A program made the position numbers and the translations under genes. Below, in pieces: positions 42,790-54,779 of a stretch of 64,000 nucleotides of DNA. Position 1 is the stretch's first letter, and the number at the start of each line of letters is the position of its first letter. Under the pieces are notes generated by a model. It saw nothing but the letters and a program-made list of their open reading frames with translations. It had not been told where the DNA came from and ran no database searches. The DNA comes from Zoroaster sp. YZ-2022 (Eukaryota > Echinodermata > Asteroidea > Forcipulatida > Zoroasteridae), in contig CM055822.1 of NCBI GenBank assembly GCA_029582265.1, forward strand, positions 42,198,559 to 42,262,558, given 5' to 3'.

Positions 42790-44430
42790 AACAAAATACG
42801 TTGGTAGGCCTATATACGTGTATTCTGTATGTTATAAATGTTACACAATTAACTACAAGAACACGCAATAAGCTCACCAAAATATGAATAGGCCAATACT
42901 GGTCACCTACGGTATTTAATAACGTTTTGATCAGAGAACCGTTGATGCTCCGATCTAAAACCATGCACACTGAGCGCACACTTATAGCTCCGCCTCGTCG
43001 TGTAAACAGACACGCTGCATACACAGTGTGGTCAAGGCCACAGTGAAGGCATTATCATTGGGGTTTGAGGGGAGAGGGTAAGGGACAGAGGAGGGGGAGG
43101 GAAGGTGGCGTCGCCAAATTAAGTTGTATCCTCCGTTGCAGTTTTAATCACTAGCCCAGTAGCAGCTTTGGGGGAACATAAGGGGCGTACGCCAAATTTT
43201 GTTTGGCCACCAAACATCAGCACAAAATATCCCCATTCAGAATTTTGTTAAATGAATAAGAAATAAAAAAAATAATTGATGCCAAATTGATTTATTTTTA
43301 TTGTGAAAATGGACAGTTATCGGAGGTTTAAGCCCTACTCCTTAGTTGTGCCACTGTTCCATTTGTCTCTTCATGTGTTTATATTCTTGTTCTTTGTTTT
43401 CTGTTTATTTTATATCAGACCTCTATACACAAGCCTTGGCTTTCAGAATATGCCTTCAGACTTATTTTTTTTGGCTTCCGTGCGCATACTTGTCTTGCTT
43501 GTTTTTCATATAATTATATATTTCCCATCAACAAAATGTGCTATTCTTTTCCTTCACGAAAGCATGGAAATACATGTAAATTTGTACCCTATCCTTTTGA
43601 CGGCAGCCATTTGTCGTGTATTTACATAATCATAATTATGTACACAAAAAAGTATGTCTAAAATAATATAAGTATGCATTTAGGAGCTGCAGAAAGACTC
43701 ATCAAACAAATAAGGATATTTCCCTTTACGTCACCGTTATCATGTTTTGATTATCCTGTTCGTTGCTTTATGTACCTTCATAAAATGAACCTTCAACGAA
43801 TAAATCTACAGTCAGAGTATTCTCTCATAAAAGACCAGGCGAAATGAAACCAATGCATTTATCATAATGTTTCTCGAACAATTAAAGATGACCGCCCGTG
43901 TTTTTCGCAATTTCAGCAATTTCCGGAAATATCCTTTTCCTATTGGACATTGCTATACTTGAGAAAGTGAAAACAATGCTTTAAAAGGACAAATTTCTCA
44001 AATTAAATTTGATGATCATGGTTCTATGCAGTAAATATGTACTGAAATAAATTTATGGTGGTTCCCCTCATAAATTTATTTTTCCACTTTTTTACTGTTA
44101 AATTAAACTTCTGACAAATATTTTAAAGTGTTTGTTTTTTCTTTCTAAAAAGAAATTATCAATGTTCCAATAAAACAATTGCCAGATACACACTGGTGAT
44201 ACATCTTTAATACTTAGAAATTGTTTACAAACACCCTGAAACAATTTGTTGTTTTACGGAAACAAAGTAAGGAAAATAGAAGAGAACTGTCAGTAACAAG
44301 AGTTTTCTAAGTTGACATTGTTAAGGGCTCAAGCCTATACTTGGACATCTCATTCTATATACAGTAGGCGCCCAAAGACATCCAGTTTATTACTTATGGG
44401 AAGTTTTAATTTAGTAATGTCACTGAACTG
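42790..44430. other. Upstream region of the PAN gene; no gene seen
   Basis: Presumed 5' flank of the minus-strand gene. Purine-rich around 43065-43110. A 108-codon hydrophobic open frame on the plus strand (43303-43629) has the look of AT-rich chance sequence. Holds dispersed repeat copy 2 at 43893-44050. Confidence 0.35.
43893..44050. repeat. Dispersed repeat, copy 2
   Basis: 'gtgtttttcgcaatttcagc', 'atcatggttctatgcagtaa'. It lies about 1.1 kb upstream of exon 1. Confidence 0.45.
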
Positions 44431-44735
44431 GAAGTTAAGGTGTTCAGCATAGCACATTATATGTAATTTGAATTTAATCTCCTGCTCTAAAGTAGGTACT
44501 ACCGTTATATTTCATATTCATGATAAAGTATTATTGTTTCACATATACCACTTTCAACTGACCTGATGTGACCTTTACTTCCAGTCCAAACAGGATCTTC
44601 AATTTCAACACCTTTTAACACAAAATGTATATGTATTTTGAAGCCTACATTAATATTCTTATGATAACAGACGTCAGACATTTTCAAACATCACAGCTAA
44701 TAGCTAACTTGATTGGACCGGAAGTGAACTCGAAC
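44431..44735. repeat. Short relative of the 2451-3705 element
   Basis: Has 'aaggtgttcagc' at the left, one 'gacctttacttccagtccaaa' core and 'gaactcgaacacctagtgtttg' at the right, matching ends and core of the 2.4-3.7 kb element. A single-unit deletion derivative. Confidence 0.5.
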
Positions 44736-44739
44736 ACCT

Positions 44740-45590
44740 AGTGTTTGTATTTTAAAACAAACACTAAATTATAGTTAATTTTAATTTTTCTCACGGGCTG
44801 GGTACACTAATCTGTATCTCAGCATAATACAGCCTATCGGGCACCCAGGCTAGAAAGGCTAGTGATAAAAATATAGGGTTTACCAGTTCGTTGTCGGCCA
44901 AGGAGGGTGGGCCTTTTTGGTCGGAATCCTCTTTTTGCGTGGGAATTGTTTAGAGTGTGCAGGACTGTGGTTTATTTCTGTTAGAAAGAACTATTTTGAT
45001 AATAACGTAAATAATTCAAGACTTCGATAAAATGAAAGCATTAGGTAATCAGTTTAATATACAATATGAAATAAATAATAATTATAAGAAATAACCCTGA
45101 CGTAGTACAACAATATATAAATACTGGTAAGTGTGACAATTTGATTATGTATGCTCTTACTTTTATTTAAAGTAAATGTAAGACTATGTGTATATTAGTT
45201 TTCGAGATCAGTGGCTGGCTCCAACAGTTTCTGTAAAAGGCTTACCAATATCTGACTCGAGAGGGCTCAATTGTTTCTGTGATGATCTGCTCGCTCGAAT
45301 CGAACCTGACCTGCGGACCTGCGTAGGCGTAATATGTACTTTCGTGAGAGTAGAAATTAGGCATTCATATTGTTATCACTGGGTGATCGAAACATCAGCA
45401 ATTATCGGATCCCCTCCTTGTAACTAAGACTATTCTAAATTGTTTTACTATCATTTTATTGAAACAAAGAATTGTTTTAAAGGGAAGGTATCCCAGTACA
45501 ACATGGGTATTTGAAAGTTCATTTCAACCCACTAGTTTCCATGAAATTTCTCTTAAAATCTACCTGTGAAAATTGCATCAATTTTGCTTA
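44740..45590. other. No gene seen
   Basis: Plain sequence; one 79-codon frame (45188-45427) without recognisable features. Confidence 0.35.
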
Positions 45591-45595
45591 TCATT

Positions 45596-46195
45596 AGGGT
45601 TTCGGCCTGGTCGCCGAAAGCCTATTGTTTTGTTCGGTTATTTTTCTTCTTGTTTCCGCCAAAACCCCATAGGTTTAACACGTGAAAGTTGTCGATGGAT
45701 GATGTCATACTTAGTTTCGTCACATCAATACAAAACATGCACCATATGTACGTCATCATAACGTCAGTAAATATCGTGTTATTCACATTTTACTGTGACG
45801 CTGCGGGGGTTAAGACGTCTCCACCCTTGTGACAACTCGAACGAAAGATCGTAATGTGACTCAGTTTGTAGAACCAATTACCTCATCATTAAGTCAGTAA
45901 CTATTATTTTATTAACATTTTAGTCTAATCTGCGGGATATACAGATCAGCGAGAACGGACAAGTCGACCTAAACAAATAGTGTGACCCTGTGGGGGTTAA
46001 GACATATCGACCCTTGTGAAAACTCGACCTAAACAAAACTCGACACACGAGTTGTCATATTAGCACTTGGCATTTTCGCATACATACAAAACATGTACCA
46101 TATGAAAGCCCATAATGTATCTTAGTTTCTAAAACCAATTACGCCATCATTACGTCAGAAAATATTCTTTCATTAACATTTTAGTCTAATATGCA
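45596..46195. repeat. Degenerate local repeats
   Basis: Three copies of a phrase like 'ccaattacctcatcattaag' plus 'tcag.aa.tatt' and 'attaacattttagtctaat' (at about 45750, 45875 and 46135), and two copies of 'gggggttaagac' with 'cgacccttgtgaaaactcga' (45808 and 45990). The start 'ttcggcctggtcgccgaaag' is a short hairpin. Probably a non-autonomous element with internal duplication. Confidence 0.5.
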
Positions 46196-46690
46196 AAGAT
46201 TATAATGTAGTCAACAATATAAACTTCGAAATTGTATTGCTCAAATTTACCAACTATATGGGTAGAATGTGGTACATCCTTTCTCATCCTACACAAAACC
46301 CTTTATCACGATAGCAATAACAAAAATAGTGCACGTTCTGTCGTCATTCAAATCTTGTCTTTGGTGGTTTTGCAGTAAGGGAAATTTCCATACGGACTGT
46401 ACACGTTGGTATGATTGTACGTGACGACTAAGTGTTTGTACATAGCGCAAGCTACAGGGTTTGTACACATGGGTTGATTCTACAATACAATGTTCTTTGT
46501 TTTCGTATGTTTGAATCGTTTGAGAATCGTTGCACACATTTAATGGAAGGGCATTAACTTGATTTGTTACATCCTTTGCATTTATCCACACATACATTGT
46601 CTCAAACGCCTAGGGACAAACAATGAAATTTGTGTGTAGAATGATTAAAGTTCATGCGTTTTAAGTTTATTTCAATATATCGTAAATATA

Positions 46691-48774
46691 GGTTTTCTCG
46701 GTCAATTTCGGCAAATGAGCAGCCAATTTAATTTTCGTGCGTTCGAATTAAAGCGAGTTTGCCCCTCAAGTTTTTACTGTGTTTCAAATTCAAAAAGAAT
46801 TCGGGCATTCAATTTCGTTTCGAGGTATTCGAATTCCTTTAGCAATGTGTTCAATTTAGCATATCGTCGTTCTTTTTCGTGACGCACAATCATCATTCAA
46901 TTTAGCAAAGCTGGTTCGAGTGGAGATTTTTGCTGATTTTTTTTTTTTTCAATTTCGTAAAGAGGCAATCAATTTCGCTAAATGAGAAGTGAAATAAGTA
47001 CGATAAAGAAATGCGAACAAACAGAAAAACAAAGTAATTGTACTAGACAACTATTTCGTATCTTCACTTTAATTCAGTCAAACCTTTTGTTTTTCTTTAT
47101 TCATTTATGTTTCCCGTAGATTTTATATGGGGCCTATTGTTCGTTTTTTTTCTTTTTTATACTTTTTTTCTTTTCTTGCGTTTTTTTATTGGTTAACTGA
47201 CCAAGACCTAATTTGATTTTGTGTTTGTGAAACATTAACGTTTGTTATTGTTTGGGTGTTTCTTTATGTTTTTAATCCTGGTTTCTTATTGTTATTTATG
47301 TTGTTTCTTCCTCAACCATCAATCTGTTGGCGTGCCAGGCATCGTGGCATATATGTTTGGGTATGGTTATAATGTACCACTGCATGCACTTCACTTGGGT
47401 GATGGCATCAACGCTCTGAATGGCTGCTTGTTGAAGGAGATCGCACCTCCACTGCTGCACGTTCATTCCTGCTTGCCGGGCAGCCTGTCTATCTCCGACG
47501 CGTTGTTGCCACTCCGGTAACCCAAGGGTGCGTTTAACAGCAGCCTTGAATGCAGAATGTGCCATCTCCATGCTGTTCAGGAATGGGGAGTAGGGAGGAA
47601 GGCGCTTCAGCTGGATCATTGGGTTGGTACCTCGCATTGTCGTATATGTGGTATAGGGGCTCGTCGTCTGGGAAAACTGCAGCACACTCTTGAACTGTAT
47701 CCACAAGAAACTCCTCGAATCTCTCTCGCGTCACAGTTTCGAATGCGATTCGGTGGTGCACCAAGCCGAGTTCACTAGAAACAGGGAAGGTGACATTGCA
47801 ATTCCTCCCTCGTTGTCTGTCAACGAATCGTCTTGCGGCCATCCCTCGCGGAGCTCTATCCTGGGAGCGTCGAGTCCAGACGTTATAACCTGTCTCGTGA
47901 ATGAAGACTAGATGCGCCAGAACACCATGCTGCAGGAACCACACAGCATACTGGACGCGTTGATGAAGTACTTCAGGGAAATTTCTCGCATCAGGAACGT
48001 CCTCCACGAGTTTCAGTGTAATCATCATCCCATCCAAGGCCCTGGCTATGGTGGCAGTAGAAACCCCGGGCTTCTCCGGCAGATGCTCACTCAAACTGTC
48101 AAGATGGGATTAGCGTCAAGGATGCCTTGCAGATGGTTTCGCATCTCGTCATCCATCTTGTTGTGGGTTGCTCCTCCTCTTGCCAGCGTCTGTCGCCTTC
48201 CAGTCCTCAAATATGTTGCAACAATTGATCTTGCTGTGGACTTGTTGATGTTCAATTTGACCGCAAGCTCAAGGTAGTCTTGCTCATTTTCCTCGAAGGC
48301 CTCAATCAACCTTTCTCGATCTACCTGGGACACTCTGGCGTAGCGACCACGAGCTGCCATTTCTAGAAATATGCGTATAAAACTGTAGCGAAAGCTCGTC
48401 TTCGAAGTACATCGGCAAAGTGACTCCTGTGCCAATAAGTACAACCGTATTTATGCATTTAACATTTTAAAGGAAACAAAAGTTTAACAGAGCGTTTCTT
48501 TTGATTGCACAAATGACAGAAATGCCTGCCCAATAATGAATTTGAATGACCAAACACACGCCTCGAAAAGCTCCTGCGAATTTGAATGCTGTTTTGTTGA
48601 ATTGTTAAATTGCATGGTTATTTTTGTTAAATCGAATGACGCAACAGTACTTTTGCCTAGTCATAAAACGAAATCGAACAACCATTTTCAGCAGCATTCA
48701 ATTTCACGCGAAATAGAATGGCGCAGTGGTTAAATTGGCTGCTCATTTGCCGAAATTGACGAGAAAACGTGACC
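46691..48774 (-). mobile_element. IS630/Tc1-mariner-type DNA transposon
   Basis: The ends read ggttttctcggtcaatttcg on the left and, in reverse complement on the right, ggtcacgttttctcgtcaat, followed by matching 'cggcaaatgagcagccaatt'. Both ends abut TA (46689-46690 and 48775-48776), the target duplication of this superfamily. Subterminal 'caatttcg' repeats line both sides. A paralogous unfilled site is at 49118-49240. Confidence 0.88.
47296..48360 (-). pseudogene. IS630-type transposase, defective
   Basis: Starts MAARGRYARVSQVDRERLIE at 48360. Helix-turn-helix region: LAVKLNINKSTARSIVATYL, RTGRRQTLARGG. After a frameshift at about 48095: EHLPEKPGVSTATIARALDG, VFIHETGYNVWTRRSQDRAP (usual V-F-I-D-E-T-G-Y-N; here the first catalytic D is H), NCNVTFPVSSELGLVHH, then YHIYDNAR (second D intact). 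After a small deletion and frameshift at about 47620: QLKRLPPYSPFLNSMEMAHS (third acidic residue E). Ends near 47296. The catalytic substitution and frameshifts mean it cannot work. Confidence 0.88.
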
Positions 48775-49117
48775 TATACTAAACAACTCAGTGTCCCAAT
48801 AATTATCAACATACATGTAGCCGAAACCCCTGTGTTCGTTTTCATCGAACACTTTGTTGCAATTTTGTACTATTGTAGTAATATCTGTACAGATAATACT
48901 GCAAACAATAATGTCAATTTCGAATAATAACAAACACCTCATCAGTCTCGTGCCACCTACTGTCCCAAAAAACTCCCACTCACAGTCCCATCTACACACC
49001 CGTCATGTCGATCGGGTCTTCCCTAAAATTACGTTTGGCCGAGTTAGTACTACTTGGACGCCTAAGGAACACACAATACAACTATTACTACAATTACTAC
49101 AATTAATTCGCCTTTTT

Positions 49118-49240
49118 CAGTTTATTTCAATATATCATAACTTTTTAAACACTATAAACAAAGGACTAGCGACATCAGTGCCCAATATTATCAATACATC
49201 CGAAACCCATGTGAGCGTTTTCATCAAAAGCTTAACCTCT
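49118..49240. repeat. Paralogous site lacking the IS630 element
   Basis: 'agtttatttcaatatatc' followed by 'cagtgcccaatattatcaat' and 'ccgaaaccc' and 'gttttcatc'. The same sequence flanks the transposon (46668-46690 on the left and 48787-48850 on the right), so this copy shows the site before insertion. Confidence 0.6.
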
Positions 49241-49445
49241 AGTTTTCTTTATTCCTTTGAAGATAGACGCTTCAGATGAAATAACTTTTGATACTTATAC
49301 CAACTTTAATCAAAGCCTTTTTACACTATTGATCAATCTTGAAAAGCATATTATTGATCACAGTTTTACATAAAACGTATTCAGTGTAACGTTAATGATG
49401 GTGTCATACATCCCTTCAATTAACTCATTCTGAAATTGGATGTTT

Positions 49446-50660
49446 CGTACCTTTTCGTGATTAATGCAGTCAAATTAACAATCAATGCGCAAAGGATATG
49501 TTGTATGTTTTTTCGCTTTCGTTTATGTGCAATAAATTTTATCTAAAGTGTATTCCACTAATACGCCCATGGCATAATTCAGTGCGTTTTCCGAAGATTG
49601 TTTTTGTTGTGAGTTCTGAAAGTCACCAATCGACACGGATTGGATCAGTGTAGATGTTGACATGGATTGTAAGTTGATAGTTTGAAAAGGCCTTCAGGAG
49701 TTGTAATATGTGTTGGTTCTGAAAAACCGTTGGTGAGAAACTCGACCGGTGTTCATACACTCTTTCATTTTCCTCATAGAATGAAATTAATTACCGACCG
49801 AATTATTCTCCAACTTTTTGTATTAATGTTTTTCTCCCTTAAAAAAACACATAATGATCTGTACACAAATGAAATGTATTGATTTGTAAAGAGACATTCA
49901 AAGGAAGTAGCCCAATATGAACACCAATGGTGTAGTTTGTAACACCACAGTTTTTGTAGTGCATGAAATTGTTATGACATACATGTATTTCTCTAACACT
50001 AGAGGGTTGAAATGAAACGTACTAAGCAGTGGTTACATGTAATAATGGCATATACCGAATACTCATAGGGTCATAGCTGTGGTTACCTACAGTTTTGTGA
50101 TCCATCAATCCACACGCACAAGTGACTGTTTGGAAGTGCGTTTTCTGAATAGTTTCATAGCTTTTAGGAATGTGATTGTAATTTGTTTGCTTCAAGAAAA
50201 GAAAGGAAATAAAAATCACATTCATGGATACGATATTTTATTTGCAATGCAACTTCCCTTTACAAACTAAATTGACAGTGAAGTACATAGCGAAAATAAA
50301 AGGACTAGGCCTATGCATGTGAGCATCCGTAATTAAGTAGTGTACGTTATGCTGAATAACGAAATACAACTATAAATCATCCCAAGGCCTTTGAACAGAA
50401 AAGTTGCCCATTTCGTGTTTTTCACCCATTATTGTTATTATATTTGCCTCAGTAATTGGACATTTTTATTCATGAGAATAGCAGACTAACTGATTTCCCC
50501 ACAGAACAGTTAATTAATTAATTGTTGTATATAGCAGGCAGCTAGCAAGCGCACTGATATTGATTGCCCATAAATGGACGCAAACATAACAAACTTCTAC
50601 AAAACCACTGCGCGTCGATATTTGTTAATTTGACTGCATCAATCACGAAAAGAAAACTTT
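49446..50660. repeat. Region bounded by a roughly 55-bp inverted repeat
   Basis: 49430-49487 ('ccttttcgtgattaatgcag', 'tcaaattaacaa') is the reverse complement of 50622-50675 ('ttgttaatttgactgcatca', 'atcacgaaaag') with a few mismatches. The 1.1 kb between has no coding potential. It could be a non-autonomous DNA transposon; a target duplication is not clear. Confidence 0.5.
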
Positions 50661-50664
50661 CAAT

Positions 50665-51204
50665 TTCAGGTTGAGATAACTGAAGTCATGAATACCGAAA
50701 AACTAAACAGATCTAACTATACGCAGTTATGAATGACAGTAACGAAATGGTGATTGCTTGGAAATTAATTGAACGCATCCATTTAAAAAAAAAAAAAAAA
50801 AAGAAAGAAACCCAAATAGGATCAGATCAGTAAAAACGACCTGAATTTCAATGTGAATTTGAATGAACAAATAAAGTGTTTAAATTGGCCGGGAAAACCG
50901 CGCAATTTTCATAGACAATATGATCAATGCGCCTAGCAATATTAACATGTAGAACAAAAGTCAAATTACATCATTAAAATCATTAATAAAATCTGGTTGT
51001 CGACACAAACATTAAGTAATCATTAAAATTACAATAAATATAAGATATACAAGCTTTCTGGAAAAGGAGAGTATTAAGTTTACTTTTAAAATACTAAGCT
51101 GAAACATTTACAGGATGGTTGTTTAATGTTTATTTTGATTCAAAGAGAGTAAAGCAATCTCATAGAAGCAGTTTTGCCAACATTAACAATGCTGTACCTT
51201 CCTT
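50665..51204. other. No gene seen
   Basis: AT-rich, A-run at 50786-50802. Contains 'aattggccgggaaaaccg' (50887), faintly like the IS630 element's end and like 42150. Confidence 0.35.
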
Positions 51205-51513
51205 TTAACCCTTTCACTCCCATTGAGCCAAATTGGCACAAATATGTTAATACCCTCCCGTACCACGGTGCCAATTTGGCACGAACATTTTCAACCCCTT
51301 CGCTACCGATGTGCCATTTGGAACAATCCAACCGCAAAGGTTTCTAAAAGCATAATAGCCCCCTCAGTTGAGCACACCTTTCTGATTGGTAGCTCGATGC
51401 CGCGGCACGAGCGCATCTTTTGATGCATTATATTTGAGAGCGTGGGGTACGCGCTGTTCATTTTTCCTGCGCATCTCCGGTGGTGGGTACTGTGGATGCA
51501 AGTCGACAAACAC

Positions 51514-51754
51514 ATGAGTATCATGGAAGATGAGGAATTATTGCACGAATTGTTAGCGGATAGTGACTCCGAAATGTCGTCCGAAACTAGCGACGCAGTC
51601 ACCGAGACAGACGACAGTGAAGACGACAGTGAAGACGACTGTGTACCCGAGTTCTCGGCAAAGTCAAAGAAGCCGAAAAAGGCAAAGCCCGATTTTCGAC
51701 GTGGATGGAGTGAAGCTGGACCAACGTGGCGTCAAAATGCACCCGTATACACAG
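51514..51754 (+). CDS. piggyBac transposase, exon 1
   Basis: Starts MSIMEDEELLHELLADSDSE. The 80 codons include a strongly acidic and serine-rich N-terminus (SETSDAVTETDDSEDDSEDD), a basic patch (KSKKPKKAKPDF) and WSEAGPTWRQNAPVYTG. The acidic N-terminal region before the first structured domain is normal for piggyBac. The donor GTAGGC at 51755 and the acceptor CTATCACAG at 52432 keep the frame: phase 1 joins GG to HPGATRVQEW. Start chosen at 51514, because upstream in-frame Mets do not fit the family. Confidence 0.8.
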
Positions 51755-52432
51755 GTAGGCAACCTACATGTACTAAATGATCATGAACACATTGATTCAT
51801 TAGTTGGCAAGAATTGAGAAGTTGACCATTGCTCCCCCACCCTTTATATTGCTTGCATCTTTTTCTAAGGCTAAAGCGAAATGAAAAGTTTCACACAGAA
51901 TCAATGTCATGCCATATTTTTTCGGAAATGAAACATCTGATGTTGAATTGGTAAAATAAGCAAAACAATGCGGAAGAAAATACAAAGGTGTCACTTGACA
52001 TTAAAATACGGTCACACTAATTCATGGGCGGAGATCCCGGGGGTGATGAGGATATATTATCCCCCCACTTTTTGTCCAGGGAGGATGACCCATAGAATCA
52101 TTCCCCCCCCCCCCAAATTTGCATGTTTAGAGCTGCACATGTAGCAATGATATGCGTTTTTGAAGAGCGCCCTCAAGTGTTCAGTAATTCTCCCCCCCCC
52201 CCCACTTATCAAAATATTCTCAAGGGTGAATTGTTTTGGAGGTTCACTTTTTGGTCGTAATTCTGGGGGGGAAATGCTTGATCATCGCCCCCCACATTTG
52301 GACACAAATCTCCGCCACTGCAGTAATTACTGCCAGGAAATGGGGCAAAAGTGGTCATGGGTCAAAGTGGCGATGGAAACTGAAATACTGTCACTGAATA
52401 GCGCCCTCGCATGTTTTTGTTGTCTATCACAG

Positions 52433-53893
52433 GACACCCAGGAGCAACTCGTGTTCAAGAATGGAGAGATTTCACACCAATGCAGATCTTCCAGCTGTTT
52501 TTCTCGCAAGCAGTGTGGGAGTTGATAGTGAGTGAAACCAATCGTTATGCTGAACAGAGTCTATCGGAGAAATCAACCAGCGACCAAAGTCAGTGGACTC
52601 CAACAACTATTCCGGAAATGATGGCCTTCGTAGCGCTGCTGATGTGCATGGGTATAAACAGGCGGCCTCAGTACAATATGTACTGGAGCAAATGGGACAT
52701 ACTACACAGTGCCATCTATCCAGCAACCATGTCTCGCAAACCGATTTCAGGCAATCCTGAATTTCTTCCATCTGGCCAACAACGAAGAAGCTCGAAAAAG
52801 TAAGGACAGCTCTCCTGACAAGCTGGTCAAGGTTCGCAAATTCATTCAGATGATAGTACCCTCTTTTCTTTGTCATTACAAACCTGGCCAAAACCTTTCT
52901 CCAGACGAAACTATGATAAAATTCAAGGGAAGACTATTGTTCAAACAGTATATGCCAAAAAAGCCCACCAAATGGGGCATCAAATGTTTCTCTCTGAACG
53001 AGTCTGACACGGGGTACACGTGTGCATGGCAGATTTACACAGGGTCACAATCACAGACAGCAACAACTGCAGACCATCCCGCTAGAGTACCTCTACCCGG
53101 CCAAGTTGTCTTGGAACTTTTGAACGGATTGGACAATCGGGGTCATTGCATCTTTGCAGACAATTGGTACACAAGCCCTGCTCTTGTCAACAAGTTGACA
53201 CAGCGTGGATTTGGCTTTTGCGGAACTGTGCGGTACACCACTCAAGGAGTTTCCAATTTTGCTAACCCAAAGAAGTTTCCCATGGCTAAAGGACAGAATC
53301 CTCGCTTTTATGAAAAGTCCGGACAATTGTGTGTTACCTGGCAGGACAAGAAGCGTGTGACACTCTTGTCAAACTATGGGGACTGTAGTGTTACAAGTAA
53401 GCAAATTCGTTGTAAGAAGAGTCCCACAGGTTACCGTGACATTAGCAAACCCAATGGTGTCATTGAGTACAACAAGCACATGGGAGGAACTGATCTTGCA
53501 GGACAGCAATGCGTGTACTATGCACATGCACACAGATCGGTCAAGTGGTGGAAAAGGGTATTTTTGGCCATTCTAGACATATGTGTACTAAATGCCAGAA
53601 TATTGTATAATAGCATTCACACAAACCGCACACTGTCAAATCTGGACTTTAGGATGTATTTGATCCAAGGTCTGCTGTTGACCTGGAAAAACGGCCCTGT
53701 CACACATGTCCAAATGAGCAATCCATGTGTTTCAGAAGGTGCACAACATTTCCTGGCAAAATGTAACTGGGAAGAAGCACGACTGCATTGTTTGTAGCAC
53801 AAAAGCTCAGAGAAGGCAAACCGCACGATTTGCAAACAGTGTGATAAGCCCATGTGTGTCATTGGGTGTTTTGAGAAATTTCACTCCCCTTGA
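52433..53893 (+). pseudogene. piggyBac transposase, exon 2, with frameshifts
   Basis: GHPGATRVQEWRDFTPMQIF, FFSQAVWELIVSETNRYAEQ and GINRRPQYNMYWSKWDILHS, then an extra A at 52738-52740 shifts the frame. It goes on with NRFQAILNFFHLANNEEARK, LSPDETMIKFKGRLLFKQYM (first catalytic D), CIFADNWYTSPALVNKL (second D), VIEYNKHMGGTDLAGQQCVY (third D) and RSVKWWKRVFLAILDICVLN. After further shifts at about 53766 and 53828 the cysteine-rich end follows: CIVCSTKAQRRQT, TICKQCDKPMCVIGCFEKFH. All three catalytic acids and the zinc-type end are present; only three single-base lesions separate it from an open gene. Confidence 0.9.
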
Positions 53894-54344
53894 ATTCATT
53901 GAATTTGCCTGGTCACACATGTCTAAAGCTGAGAAATTAGGAAAGAATTCCATATCTCGAAGTTAATGAAAACAGAAACCTTGTATTATCAGGAATGAGA
54001 ACCAAGTACATTACTTGGGACCTGTTGTAGTATCCAGATTTGACTTGACAAGGTAAAATACTGCTAATCTCGAGAGTTATTGGTCACACTAAATACTATT
54101 ACAACTTATTTAATGCAACCGAAACAATCCTATTTCCGAGTTTCCCCTGGTTCAATGTTGTGTGGAAGGTCGGCGCGCGATGGTCGTGTGCCAACATTGA
54201 AGCGGGGGGGGGGGGTGTCACAAAAGCATTTCTATTTGGGCAATAGGAGAATGTTCCATAATTTATTGTCAACCGAGTGGGAAAAAAAAGATAATTTACA
54301 CATTTTTCCAATTGCATGTAGTTTTTGAAAGTTTGTTGTACTTG

Positions 54345-54545
54345 TGGGAAAGAATTCCATATCTCACCGCCACCTTAGACCTCGTGTAAAGTCTATGGGC
54401 CATGACAGAAAATGTCCAAGTATTTTCTTATAAAAACTTGAAATTGTCTCACTCCTGATTTGGAGTTTCTTCAGATTTACACTTTTTGGTAGTTGTCAAG
54501 TAATATTAAGGACAACAAAGTGGCAGTGAGATATGGAATTCTTTC
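54345..54545. repeat. Inverted repeat inside the piggyBac 3' region
   Basis: 'gaaagaattccatatctcac' at 54349 and its reverse complement at 54521-54542, with a partial third copy at 53942-53960. It could be a hairpin-forming 3' region or a nested small element. Confidence 0.6.
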
Positions 54546-54779
54546 CGTAATTGTTAGCTGTAGTGTTTCAAGTATACTTCCTTTCACAGTGGAAATGTTG
54601 CTTTATACATTGCATACACTCCAAGGCTGGAGCACTAGACCAATGCAAACTGTAGAGGGCAGTATGCAAGGACATTGACCAATTTAGGTGTGGTATTGAG
54701 CTGGTAGTGTGTCTGTTTGTACTATGGTACTGAGGGGTGCACAAGCCAGAAATGGTGTGGTACTGAAAGGGTTAAATAC

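Larger units (their letters stand above)
51209..54771 (+). mobile_element. piggyBac transposon with TTAA target duplication
   Basis: Left tip CCCTTTCACTCCCATTGAGC after TTAA (51205-51208). The right tip ends TACTGAAAGGG followed by TTAA (54772-54775), the reverse complement of CCCTTTCAGTA. piggyBac elements always use TTAA and have short ends starting CCC. Just inside the left end are three copies of a 'gccaaattggcac' motif. The transposase is spliced and only lightly damaged, so insertion may be fairly recent. Confidence 0.92.

Noticed and set aside
43303..43629. 108-codon hydrophobic plus-strand frame
   Set aside because: AT-rich sequence readily gives phenylalanine and leucine-rich frames; no motif, no splice context.
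46289..46597. 102-codon minus-strand frame with several Cys (MYVWINAKDVTNQV...), preceded by a possible acceptor CCCTAG
   Set aside because: No domain recognised, no donor that makes a consistent exon, and it does not fit the PAN gene order. It could be an unknown exon but is not supported.
48854..49279. 141-codon plus-strand frame
   Set aside because: Lies across a duplicated non-coding repeat; no domain.
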